Positions 15,512 through 23,295 of a stretch of DNA of 64,000 nucleotides are shown here, in pieces. Source of the stretch: Duganella sp. CF458 (GTDB lineage: Bacteria; Pseudomonadota; Gammaproteobacteria; Burkholderiales; Burkholderiaceae_D). How positions within the stretch are numbered: the first letter of the stretch is position 1; each line of letters begins with the position of its first letter. The DNA lies in the NCBI RefSeq assembly GCF_900113115.1, contig NZ_FOOF01000023.1, positions 1-64,000 on the forward strand, in the 5' to 3' direction. The notes below the pieces were generated by a model, which was not told the origin of the DNA, did not search any database, and worked only from the letters and a program-made list of their open reading frames with translations. Position numbers and translations under genes: made by a program.

Positions 15512-15918
15512 GCGCACACCACGACCACGAACACGGCCATGGCCACGGCGCGCATGGCGACGGCCATGACCACGGCAGCCTGAAAAGCTACGCCATCGGC
15601 TTCATCCTGTCCGTTATCCTGACCGCGATTCCGTTCTGGCTGGTGATGGGCAACGTGATCAAGGATTCGAGCACCACCGCCTTCGTCATCCTCGGCTTCG
15701 CCGTCGTGCAGATCGTGGTTCACATGATCTACTTCCTGCACATGAACTCGCGTTCGGAAGGCGGCTGGACCTTGCTGGCACTGATCTTCACCATCGTGCT
15801 GGTCGCGATCGTGCTGATCGGCTCGATCTGGGTCATGTACCACCTGAACCACAATATGATGCCGTCCATGGGACCGGCCGGCAGTTCTTCCGTGCAGCAG
15901 ATGCACGACATGCCTTGA
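15508..15918 (+). CDS. cyoD: Quinol oxidase subunit IV
   Basis: A 136-aa three-helix subunit needed for assembly of the bo oxidase: SYAIGFILSVILTAIPFWLVM, VVQIVVHMIYFLHM and LIFTIVLVAIVLIGSIWVMYHL match CyoD. The N-terminus is unusual: nine His among the first 22 residues (MSAHHDHEHGHGHGAHGDGH), more than in E. coli CyoD, suggesting metal binding. The C-terminal tail is Met-rich. Start and stop both overlap neighbours. Confidence 0.95.
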   Translation: MSAHHDHEHGHGHGAHGDGHDHGSLKSYAIGFILSVILTAIPFWLVMGNVIKDSSTTAFVILGFAVVQIVVHMIYFLHMNSRSEGGWTLLALIFTIVLVAIVLIGSIWVMYHLNHNMMPSMGPAGSSSVQQMHDMP

Positions 15919-16640
15919 GTAAAGCGCGCACCGCCTCCCCGCGGGCGCGCCTTTTCTGGGCCGCCGGGATCTCGCTCGCCTGTGCCGTATTCCTGGCGCT
16001 CGGGACCTGGCAGCTGTTTCGCATGCATTGGAAGCATGAGCTGATCGCCCGCGTCAACCAGCGCGCTCACGCGGCGGCTGTCGCCGCCCCCGCCGCTGCC
16101 GAATGGCCGTCCATCACGGCCGACAATGCCGAATACCGGCATGTGCAAGTTGCCGGCACCCTGCTGCTCGATCGCAGCACCCTGGTGCAAGCCTCCACCC
16201 ACCTTGGCCCCGGCTTCTGGGTCATGACCCCGCTGCAGACCGCTTCCGGCGACATCGTGCTGGTCAATCGCGGCTACATCGCCGACCGCAAGGCAGGCAC
16301 CGGCTCCGGCACTGCGCCAGCCGCGGTAAGCGGCTTGCTGCGCATGAGCCAACCGGACGGCGACCTGTTGCGCAAGAACGATCCTGCCGGCCAGCGCTGG
16401 TATTCGCGCGACGTGCAAGCCATCGCTGCAGCCCAGGGCCTGGCGCGGGTCGCCCCCTACTTCATCGATGCCGATGCCAGCCCCGCCCCGCAGGCCGGGC
16501 AGCCCGTCGGCGGCCTCACCGTGATCGCTTTCCGTGATAATCACCTGGTATACGCATTGACTTGGTATGCTCTAGCGTTGATGATCATCGGGCGAACATG
16601 GCAAATCACTCGGAAAACACGGCGGAACCTGGCGGAATGA
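15915..16640 (+). CDS. SURF1-family oxidase assembly protein
   Basis: A 241-aa protein with two membrane helices, near residues 13-32 (AAGISLACAVFLALGTWQLF) and near the end (LVYALTWYALALMIIG), and a periplasmic domain between them: the SURF1 topology. The family motifs GTWQLFR, ILVNRGYI-like (IVLVNRGYIADRKAG) and NHLVYALTWYALA are clear. SURF1 proteins help insert haem into haem-copper oxidases. It starts with TTG overlapping the cyoD stop, tying it to the oxidase. No CyoE (haem O synthase) gene is in this cluster. Confidence 0.92.
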   Translation: MSKARTASPRARLFWAAGISLACAVFLALGTWQLFRMHWKHELIARVNQRAHAAAVAAPAAAEWPSITADNAEYRHVQVAGTLLLDRSTLVQASTHLGPGFWVMTPLQTASGDIVLVNRGYIADRKAGTGSGTAPAAVSGLLRMSQPDGDLLRKNDPAGQRWYSRDVQAIAAAQGLARVAPYFIDADASPAPQAGQPVGGLTVIAFRDNHLVYALTWYALALMIIGRTWQITRKTRRNLAE

Positions 16641-17920
16641 TGTCCTTGTCCCTCGCGGCGGGCGTCGGCGACACTACCGGCCACAAAAACATGTTGTACC
16701 TGATCCGGCTGCGCTGGATCGCGGTACTGGGCCAGATCACGACCATCGCCGGCGTCAGCCTCGGCCTTGACCTGAACCTGCCGATGCCGCAGATGCTGAC
16801 GGTGCTGGCCTGCCTGATCGCCTTTAACATCGGCAGCCATTTGCGCTGGCACGAGAACCCGATCGTTACCAATAACGAAATGCTCCTGGCGCTGCTGGTC
16901 GACGTGGCCAGCCTGACCGCGCAGTTGCATTTCAGCGGCGGCACCACCAATCCGTTTGCCTTCCTTTACCTGCTGCAGGTGATCCTGTCGGCGGTGCTGC
17001 TCGATGCATGGGCCGCCTGGACCATCGTCGGCATCACGGGCGCCTGCCTGGGCGGCCTGGCGATGTTCTCCAAGCCCCTGCCCGTGCTGCTGGAAGACGA
17101 AAGCGCCTTTGCCCACCTGTACGTGGAGGGCATGTTGCTCTGCTTCCTGCTGAATGCCGGGCTGCTGGTCATCCTGATCAAGCGCATCACCGGCAACCTG
17201 CGCGAGCGCGACGCGCACCTGGCCGACCTGCGCCAGCGCGCCGCGGAAGAGGACCATATCGTGCGCATGGGCCTCCTGGCATCCGGCGCCGCACACGAAC
17301 TGGGCACGCCGATGGCGACCATGTCGGTCCTGCTGGGCGATTGGCGCCGCATGCCGGAATTTACCGGGAACGCGACGCTGCTGGAGGAAATCGAGGAGAT
17401 GCAGACCCAGCTCCAGCGCTGCAAGACCATTGTCACCGGCATCCTGTTGTCCGCCGGCGAGCTGCGTGGCGAATCGTCTGCCAAGACCACCCTGCGCTCC
17501 TTCCTTGAGGAGATGCTGGATGAATGGCGCGGCAACCGCCCGGTCATCGCTTTCGAATACGACGACCAGTTGCCTGGCGACCAGCCGGTGGTGTTCGATT
17601 CCGCGCTCAAGCAAACGATTTTCAACCTGCTCGACAATGCACTGGAAGCTTCTCCGCTATGGGTCAGGCTGCAGGCATCCACCGAGGGCGACGTGCTGAA
17701 ACTGGCGGTCAGCGATCGCGGCCCCGGCTTCGCGCCCTCGATGCTGGCGCAATTCGGCAAGCCTTATCAGTCGAGCAAAGGCCGCCCTGGCAGCGGCCTC
17801 GGACTGTTCCTGGTGGTGAACGTGATTCGCACGCTGGGCGGTACAGTTGAAGCACGCAACCTGGACAAAGGCGCGCTGGTCGAACTGCGCCTGCCGCTGT
17901 CGGCCATTGCACTCGAATAG
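16637..17920 (+). CDS. regB: Redox-type sensor histidine kinase (RegB/PrrB-like)
   Basis: A membrane histidine kinase of 427 aa from the ATG at 16637, which overlaps the SURF1 stop; an ATG at 16598 would add 13 residues. About six hydrophobic segments occupy the first ~190 residues. GGTTNPFAFLYLLQV corresponds to the quinone-sensing GG-TNPF motif of RegB. The H-box is GAAHELGTPMATMS (His near residue 220), and a Cys about 42 residues later (LQRCKTI) matches the place of RegB's redox-active Cys. An HATPase domain (NLLDNALEAS, GRPGSGLGLFLV) ends the protein. The pairing with cyo suggests oxygen or redox control of respiration. Confidence 0.88.
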   Translation: MMSLSLAAGVGDTTGHKNMLYLIRLRWIAVLGQITTIAGVSLGLDLNLPMPQMLTVLACLIAFNIGSHLRWHENPIVTNNEMLLALLVDVASLTAQLHFSGGTTNPFAFLYLLQVILSAVLLDAWAAWTIVGITGACLGGLAMFSKPLPVLLEDESAFAHLYVEGMLLCFLLNAGLLVILIKRITGNLRERDAHLADLRQRAAEEDHIVRMGLLASGAAHELGTPMATMSVLLGDWRRMPEFTGNATLLEEIEEMQTQLQRCKTIVTGILLSAGELRGESSAKTTLRSFLEEMLDEWRGNRPVIAFEYDDQLPGDQPVVFDSALKQTIFNLLDNALEASPLWVRLQASTEGDVLKLAVSDRGPGFAPSMLAQFGKPYQSSKGRPGSGLGLFLVVNVIRTLGGTVEARNLDKGALVELRLPLSAIALE

Positions 17921-17930
17921 GAAAAGCAGC

Positions 17931-18467
17931 ATGACCGCAGAGCATTTATTGTTGATCGTGGAAGATGATCCCGCGTTCGCGCGCACCCTTTCGCGCTCGT
18001 TCGAGCGGCGCGGCTACACCGTTCTGCGTGCGAGCAACCCGGAGCAAGTGGACGCGCTGCTGGCAAAGCACACCCCCACGCATGCCGTGGTCGACCTCAA
18101 GCTGGAAGGCAGCACTTCCGGCCTGGCCTGCGTGCAGGCCCTGCACACCCATTCGCCGGCCATGCTGATCGTCGTATTGACCGGCTTTGCCAGCATTGTC
18201 ACCGCCGTCGAAGCGGTCAAGCTTGGTGCCTGCCAATACCTGGCCAAGCCTTCCAACACGGACGATATCGAAGCGGCCTTCTCGCATGTGGCCGGTGTGG
18301 CCGAAGTGGAGCTGACCAACCGTTCGACCTCCATCAAGACGCTGGAGTGGGAGCACATCCACCAGGTGCTGGCGGAAACCGGCTTCAATATCTCCGAGGC
18401 CGCCCGCCGGCTCGGCATGCACCGCCGCACGCTGGCACGCAAGCTCGAAAAGCAGCGCGTCAAATAG
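17931..18467 (+). CDS. regA: Redox response regulator (RegA/PrrA-like)
   Basis: A 178-aa response regulator, the usual RegA/ActR/PrrA length. The receiver has acidic residues E11-D12-D13, phospho-acceptor Asp55 (VVDLKLEG), Thr in VLTGFAS and Lys in YLAKPS. The C-terminal Fis-like helix-turn-helix (FNISEAARRLGMHRRTLARKLEK) is diagnostic of this family. The ATG at 17931 follows AGGAAAAG, 10 bases after the kinase stop. Its 3' end overlaps the convergent acetyltransferase gene by 8 bases. Confidence 0.92.
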   Translation: MTAEHLLLIVEDDPAFARTLSRSFERRGYTVLRASNPEQVDALLAKHTPTHAVVDLKLEGSTSGLACVQALHTHSPAMLIVVLTGFASIVTAVEAVKLGACQYLAKPSNTDDIEAAFSHVAGVAEVELTNRSTSIKTLEWEHIHQVLAETGFNISEAARRLGMHRRTLARKLEKQRVK

Positions 18468-19101
18468 TCATTTCGCGCGCAATGCGTTCCGCAAGTCCTT
18501 GCAACAACAGGTGGACGTGGTATCCGTCCACGAAACCGTGATGCGCCTGGACGCAGAATGGCACCGTCATCATGTCGCCGTCCAGATCGCTGTAGCGTCC
18601 CCAAGCGATCAAGGGAATGTCGGCGCTCTTGTACTCGTGGATCGGGTGCTCGATCGCACGCATGTCGAGCCACGGCATGCAGGTGGTGTAGACATTGTTT
18701 TTCTGTTCGCGCGGGGTCAGATCGCGGCCGGTGTTGATGAATTCGCGCGTCGCGCGCGCCTCCGCGCCCGCCGCCAGGCTGCGGGAAATGAATTCGGCGC
18801 GATCGGTCGACATATCGAACCTGGCGTAATTCAGGTTGTTGTCCAGGTTGATGACGGTGTAGCCGCCGTAGAAGTCATCGATCTTGATCACCTCCCCGTC
18901 GAACTCGCGGTACAGGAAGTTCTCGACATCCTTCACGCTCATGTAGAGGCAGTACAAGAGAAAATGGAACGGCGGCAGTTGCCGCTCCGTGCAGTAGTGC
19001 CGAAACTCCGGCAGCCGCGCGACTACGCTCAGGTTCAGCAGCGGATTCGCATACTGGCGAAACGACTCGTAGCGGTCGCGGCGAAGTTCAAATTTGTCCA
19101 T
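18460..19101 (-). CDS. Chloramphenicol acetyltransferase-like protein
   Basis: A 213-aa protein of the trimeric class A CAT fold. It contains the family's active-site pattern near the C-terminus (QAHHGFVDGYHVHLLLQGL, catalytic His in HHGFVDG) and the F-Y-N-E-like opening with RYESFRQYANPLLNL. Chromosomal CAT-like proteins need not confer chloramphenicol resistance, and the substrate cannot be judged from sequence. It lies five bases upstream of leuA's stop region on the same strand side, but reads as its own unit. Confidence 0.82.
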   Translation of the reverse strand: MDKFELRRDRYESFRQYANPLLNLSVVARLPEFRHYCTERQLPPFHFLLYCLYMSVKDVENFLYREFDGEVIKIDDFYGGYTVINLDNNLNYARFDMSTDRAEFISRSLAAGAEARATREFINTGRDLTPREQKNNVYTTCMPWLDMRAIEHPIHEYKSADIPLIAWGRYSDLDGDMMTVPFCVQAHHGFVDGYHVHLLLQGLAERIAREMTI

Positions 19102-19106
19102 GTTGT

Positions 19107-20645
19107 TCAGACCTGAGGGTTGAGCCGTTCGATTTTGGAATGCAGCTTATTGAGGCCTGCCAGGTAGGCCTTGGCGGAAGCGACGACAATGTCTGGATCG
19201 GCGCCGACGCCGTTGACGATGCGGCCGGAATGCGCAAGGCGCATCGTTACCTCGCCTTGCGATTGGGTGCCGGGACTGATGCCGCTGATGGCGAACAGCA
19301 CCAGTTCCGCGCCGCTTTGCGCCTTGCTTTCGATGGCGTTGACCATGGCGTCGACCGGGCCGTCGCCTGTGCCTTCGGCGCTGTGTTCCACCCCGTCAAT
19401 CGAGAACACCACGCGCGCAAAGGGCAGTTCGCCGGTTTCCGAACGCTGCGCCAGCGAGACGAAGCGGTAATGTTCGCCGCCGGACGCGGCTTCTTCACCG
19501 CTCACCAGGGCCATGATGTCTTCGTCGAAGATTTCGGACTTGCGGTCGGCCAGTTCCTTGAAGCGGGTGAAGGCGGCATTCACTTCGGCCTCCGAATCAA
19601 GCTCGATGCCCAGCTCCTGCAAGCGCTGCTTGAAAGCGTTGCGGCCGGAGAGCTTGCCCAGCACGATCTTGTTGGCAGTCCAGCCCACGTCTTCTGCGCG
19701 CATGATCTCGTAGGTTTCGCGCGCCTTGAGGATGCCGTCCTGGTGAATGCCGGAGGCGTGGGCAAAGGCATTGGCGCCAACCACCGCCTTGTTCGGCTGC
19801 ACCGCAAAACCGGTAATCTGCGACACCATCTTCGATGCCGGGACGATCTGCGTCGTGTCGATCGCGCAGTCCAGGTTGAAATAGCCGGCGCGCGTGCGCA
19901 GGGCCATCACCACCTCTTCCAGCGCGGTATTGCCGGCGCGCTCTCCCAAGCCATTGATGGTGCATTCCACCTGCCGCGCGCCGCCGATCATTACGCCGGC
20001 CAGCGAATTGGCCACGGCCAGGCCGAGATCGTTGTGGCAGTGTACCGACCACACGGCCTTGTCGGAATTCGGAATGCGTTCGCGCAGGCGGCGGATGGTC
20101 TGGCCATACAGTTCCGGCACGGCATAACCCACGGTATCGGGGAAGTTGATGGTGGTGGCGCCTTCGGCGATCACGTTTTCCAGCACGCGGCACAGGAAAT
20201 CCTCTTCCGAGCGGCTGCCATCTTCCGGGCTGAACTCAATATCATCGGTGAATTTGCGGGCGAAGCGGATCGCCAGCCTGGCCTGTTCCAGCACCTGGTC
20301 CGGCTCCATGCGCAGCTTCATCTGCATGTGCAGTGGCGAGGTGGCAATGAAGGTGTGGATACGCTTGCGCGCCGCCGGCTCCAGCGCTTCGGCGGCGCGG
20401 GCCAGGTCACGGTCATTGGCGCGTGCCAGCGAACACACGATGGGCTCGCGCACGGCGGTGGCAATGGCGCGGATGGATTCGAAATCGCCTTGCGAAGCAG
20501 CGGCGAAACCCGCTTCGATCACATCGACCCGCAGCTTTTCGAGCTGGCGGGCGATGCGCACCTTTTCTTCGCGGGTCATGGAAGCGCCCGGCGATTGTTC
20601 GCCGTCGCGCAGGGTGGTATCGAAGATGATGAGGCGGTCATTCAT
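19107..20645 (-). CDS. leuA: 2-isopropylmalate synthase
   Basis: A 512-aa enzyme condensing 2-oxoisovalerate with acetyl-CoA, the first step of leucine synthesis. FDTTLRDGEQSPGASM (metal-binding Asp), VHCHNDLGLAVANSLAG and GLGERAGN are visible in the TIM barrel, and GASGIHQDGILK follows. The last ~120 residues are the LeuA regulatory dimer domain for leucine feedback. The ATG at 20645 with AAGGAG upstream gives the standard length; a frame continuing further upstream is spurious. Placed after pssA, 35 bases away. Confidence 0.97.
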   Translation of the reverse strand: MNDRLIIFDTTLRDGEQSPGASMTREEKVRIARQLEKLRVDVIEAGFAAASQGDFESIRAIATAVREPIVCSLARANDRDLARAAEALEPAARKRIHTFIATSPLHMQMKLRMEPDQVLEQARLAIRFARKFTDDIEFSPEDGSRSEEDFLCRVLENVIAEGATTINFPDTVGYAVPELYGQTIRRLRERIPNSDKAVWSVHCHNDLGLAVANSLAGVMIGGARQVECTINGLGERAGNTALEEVVMALRTRAGYFNLDCAIDTTQIVPASKMVSQITGFAVQPNKAVVGANAFAHASGIHQDGILKARETYEIMRAEDVGWTANKIVLGKLSGRNAFKQRLQELGIELDSEAEVNAAFTRFKELADRKSEIFDEDIMALVSGEEAASGGEHYRFVSLAQRSETGELPFARVVFSIDGVEHSAEGTGDGPVDAMVNAIESKAQSGAELVLFAISGISPGTQSQGEVTMRLAHSGRIVNGVGADPDIVVASAKAYLAGLNKLHSKIERLNPQV

Positions 20646-20680
20646 GGATTCGCTCCTTCTGAATTGCCGCCCCGGCGGCC

Positions 20681-21526
20681 TTACGATTCGTCTTCCGGCG
20701 AAGTTTTCTCGATCAGTTTGACCGGATTGCCTTTGACCAGGCGGGTCAGGTAGATCACATAGCCCGACAGTCCATATGCCACGAACAACACGAACAGCAC
20801 CTTCGGCGGATCGATGGAGATCAGGGCGAAGAACATCGCAATCAGGAACACGGCCAGGAATGGCACCGACTTGCGGAAATTGATGTCCTTGAAGCTGTAG
20901 AACGGCACGTTCGACACCATGCTCAGGCCGGCAAATACCGCCAGCACCCAGGCCTGCCAAGGATAGAACACGCCATCGACTTCCAGGTCGGTCAGCAGCA
21001 TGACGAAGCCGGCGATCAAGGAGGCGGCGGCCGGCGACGGCAAGCCCTGGAAGTAGCGTTTGTCGACCACTTCGATATTGGTGTTGAAGCGGGCCAGGCG
21101 CAGTGCGGCGCCGGCACAGTAGACGAAGGCCGCGATCCAGCCCAGCTTTCCGAGTCCGCGCAGTGCGAATTCATAGATCACCAGCGCCGGCGCGGCACCG
21201 AACGACACCATGTCCGACAGCGAGTCGTACTGGGCGCCGAATTCACTCTGGGTATTGGTCAGGCGTGCCACGCGGCCATCCAGCCCGTCCAGCAGCATGG
21301 CGACGAAAATCGCCCAGGCGGCGTGCTCGAAGCGCTGGTTCATGGCCATGACGATGGCGAAGAAGCCGCAGAACAGGGCACCGGTGGTGAAGGCGTTCGG
21401 CAGCAGGTAGATGCCGCGCGAGCGCGGCTTGTCGAGGCCATCGGCCCCCTTGCGGCGGGCGAAGCGGCTGAACAACGATTGCTTGCCGGCGGCGTTTTTA
21501 GGCCGGCGGCGGGGGAATTTGGCCAT
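20681..21526 (-). CDS. pssA: CDP-diacylglycerol-serine O-phosphatidyltransferase
   Basis: A 281-aa membrane enzyme making phosphatidylserine, the precursor of phosphatidylethanolamine. The CDP-alcohol phosphotransferase motif is intact: DGLDGRVAR, then G and two Asp in FGAQYDSLSD. Several hydrophobic helices follow. The N-terminus is basic and the type is the Bacillus-like integral membrane PssA (class II) common in beta-proteobacteria. Upstream of leuA in a likely operon. In related genomes psd often lies between ilvC and pssA; it is not here. Confidence 0.95.
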   Translation of the reverse strand: MAKFPRRRPKNAAGKQSLFSRFARRKGADGLDKPRSRGIYLLPNAFTTGALFCGFFAIVMAMNQRFEHAAWAIFVAMLLDGLDGRVARLTNTQSEFGAQYDSLSDMVSFGAAPALVIYEFALRGLGKLGWIAAFVYCAGAALRLARFNTNIEVVDKRYFQGLPSPAAASLIAGFVMLLTDLEVDGVFYPWQAWVLAVFAGLSMVSNVPFYSFKDINFRKSVPFLAVFLIAMFFALISIDPPKVLFVLFVAYGLSGYVIYLTRLVKGNPVKLIEKTSPEDES

Positions 21527-21597
21527 ACTCTTCCATTTTTTATACGAGGGTGGCCCCTATTATAGAGGACACCCAGTATGGAAGTGGCAACTTTGGC

Positions 21598-22356
21598 TTA
21601 CTTGAACTTGACCTTGCCGACCACGCGCATTTCCAGCGTGGTTTCGCCAGGTTCGAAGCTTGGCTCGGCCACGGACTGGTCCATCTCTGCCATTTTGGCG
21701 CGCGCCATCATCATCGGCGCCGGCGCGCCGGCCGGGCCGCCGCCGTAGTTGCCGGAACCTTCGTAGTCGATGGTATCCAGCACCGCGTCGGTCACCGGAC
21801 GGCCCATCGCGGAGGCGATGGAGGCAATGCGCTCGTTCAGGTTCTTGTAGGTGGCGGCGATGCGGGCGTCATCCAGCTTGCGGGTGGCGGCCGGGCTCAG
21901 GCCGAAGGACAGGCCGTTCAGGGTCAGCACCTTCTGCGCAGCGGCTACGGTCTTCGGCAGCACGCCGATATTGGTGGTGGTCACCTGCACGTACTGGCCC
22001 ACGCGCCATGCGGTCGGCTGGCGCACCTTGGCAGTGGCGCCCGGCGGCAGTGGACGGTCTTCCGGATAGACCGGATAGGTGTAGTAGCCCTGGGTTTTCA
22101 GCTTGGCTTGCGGGTCTTCCTTCTTCAGGATGTCCAGGCCCTGCTTGATTTTCTGGTTCACGCGCGAGGCGGCAGCAGCCTTGTCCTTGTCCTGCTCCTC
22201 AATCGCCAGCACGGCCACGGCCTGGTCGTTCGGCGCAGTGACTTCACCATAGGCAGGCACGATGACGGTGGCGCCCGCGGTCGGGACGGATTGTGCGATG
22301 GCGGCCTGGGCGCCCAGCACCAGCGCGGCAGCAGCTACAGCTTTCTTGACGGTCAT
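21598..22356 (-). CDS. SIMPL-domain (DUF541) periplasmic protein, copy 1
   Basis: A 252-aa exported protein; the signal peptide ends near AAIAQ. The mature part is a SIMPL/DUF541 domain (BP26/OMP28-like): VPAYGEVTAPNDQAVAVLAIEEQ, VNQKIKQGLDILKK, and a late VRVVGKVKFK-like strand. Family members form oligomeric periplasmic rings of unclear function. AAGGAG precedes the ATG. It is a paralogue of the next gene upstream (93 bases apart); both share YGEV/IGSVTAPND, QKVLTL and the C-terminal block. Confidence 0.85.
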   Translation of the reverse strand: MTVKKAVAAAALVLGAQAAIAQSVPTAGATVIVPAYGEVTAPNDQAVAVLAIEEQDKDKAAAASRVNQKIKQGLDILKKEDPQAKLKTQGYYTYPVYPEDRPLPPGATAKVRQPTAWRVGQYVQVTTTNIGVLPKTVAAAQKVLTLNGLSFGLSPAATRKLDDARIAATYKNLNERIASIASAMGRPVTDAVLDTIDYEGSGNYGGGPAGAPAPMMMARAKMAEMDQSVAEPSFEPGETTLEMRVVGKVKFK

Positions 22357-22448
22357 TGTTATTCTCCTTGCTTGGTTTCGATGGACGCACTTTAACTGAA
22401 TTCATACCGCAAAACTGTCGCGATTCGTGAGCGTTTGTAACACTCTTC

Positions 22449-23171
22449 CTACTTGAAGCGGAGCTTTGCCGTCGCGCGCAGTTCCAGCTTGCTCTCGCCA
22501 GGCTGCAGGTTTGGCTCTTCGACCTCGCCGCTATCTTCGCGGCGAAGCCTGCTGCCGGTGACGTACACTTTCTGCTCCAGCGCTTGGGAGCCGAAGTCCA
22601 GCGATTCCAGCTTCGCATCGGCAACCGGGCGCCGCATCGCGCCAGCAATGAAGGCGACCTGCTCTTCCAGGCTGCGATAGGCGGCTTCCACACGTCGCTG
22701 TTCCAGCTTTTTCCTGGTCTCCTCGCTTAAGCCGAAGACGACGCTCTTGAGCGTCAGGACCTTCTGGGTCGACGCAACCGTCGCCGGCAAGGCGGCGAAG
22801 TCGCCAGTGACAAGCCGCACATCCTGGCTGACACGCCAACCGGTTTGCTGCGCTTCGCGCTTTTGGATGCGCGCAAGCGCTTCGTCGTAGACAGCGTAAG
22901 TCCGGTAGCTGTCCAGCGACAGCCGCGCGTTCGGGCTGGCTTTTTTCAACGCCGCGATGCCCTGCTTCAGGCGCAGGTTGACGCTGGACGCCAGCGCCGC
23001 CTTGTCCTTGCCCTGCTCCTCGTAGCCGAAAACGAGTTGCGCTTCATCGTTTGGTGCGGTGACGCTGCCGATGGCCGTCACCGTCACCAGTGCATTCTCG
23101 GTAGGAAGCGTGTCGGCGAAAGCTGCTTGGGCAGAAACGATCATCGCCAGCAGGGCCAGGGGCTTGAGCAT
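22449..23171 (-). CDS. SIMPL-domain (DUF541) periplasmic protein, copy 2
   Basis: A 240-aa paralogue of the preceding entry, with a signal peptide (MLKPLALLAMIVSAQAAFA). Shared landmarks are IGSVTAPNDEAQLVFGYEEQGKD, LKQGIAALKK and STQKVLTLKSVVFGLSEETRKKLE. Compared with copy 1 it lacks the Gly/Pro/Met-rich insert near the C-terminus and has a more basic segment there (TGSRLRREDSGEVEE). The two form a tandem duplication that has diverged substantially. Confidence 0.85.
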   Translation of the reverse strand: MLKPLALLAMIVSAQAAFADTLPTENALVTVTAIGSVTAPNDEAQLVFGYEEQGKDKAALASSVNLRLKQGIAALKKASPNARLSLDSYRTYAVYDEALARIQKREAQQTGWRVSQDVRLVTGDFAALPATVASTQKVLTLKSVVFGLSEETRKKLEQRRVEAAYRSLEEQVAFIAGAMRRPVADAKLESLDFGSQALEQKVYVTGSRLRREDSGEVEEPNLQPGESKLELRATAKLRFK

Positions 23172-23295
23172 GCAAAACCTTCCAATGAATTATTCGAAGC
23201 TCGAATGTAACTGAAACTGATACAAAAGTGTCATCTACAAGACATCCGGCTGTGGCATGATCGCATGTCGTCCACTCCACACATGAACTAGGAAA

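Noticed and set aside
19140..20753. A 537-codon plus-strand frame opposite leuA
   Set aside because: Antisense shadow of a well-supported gene; no recognisable protein family.
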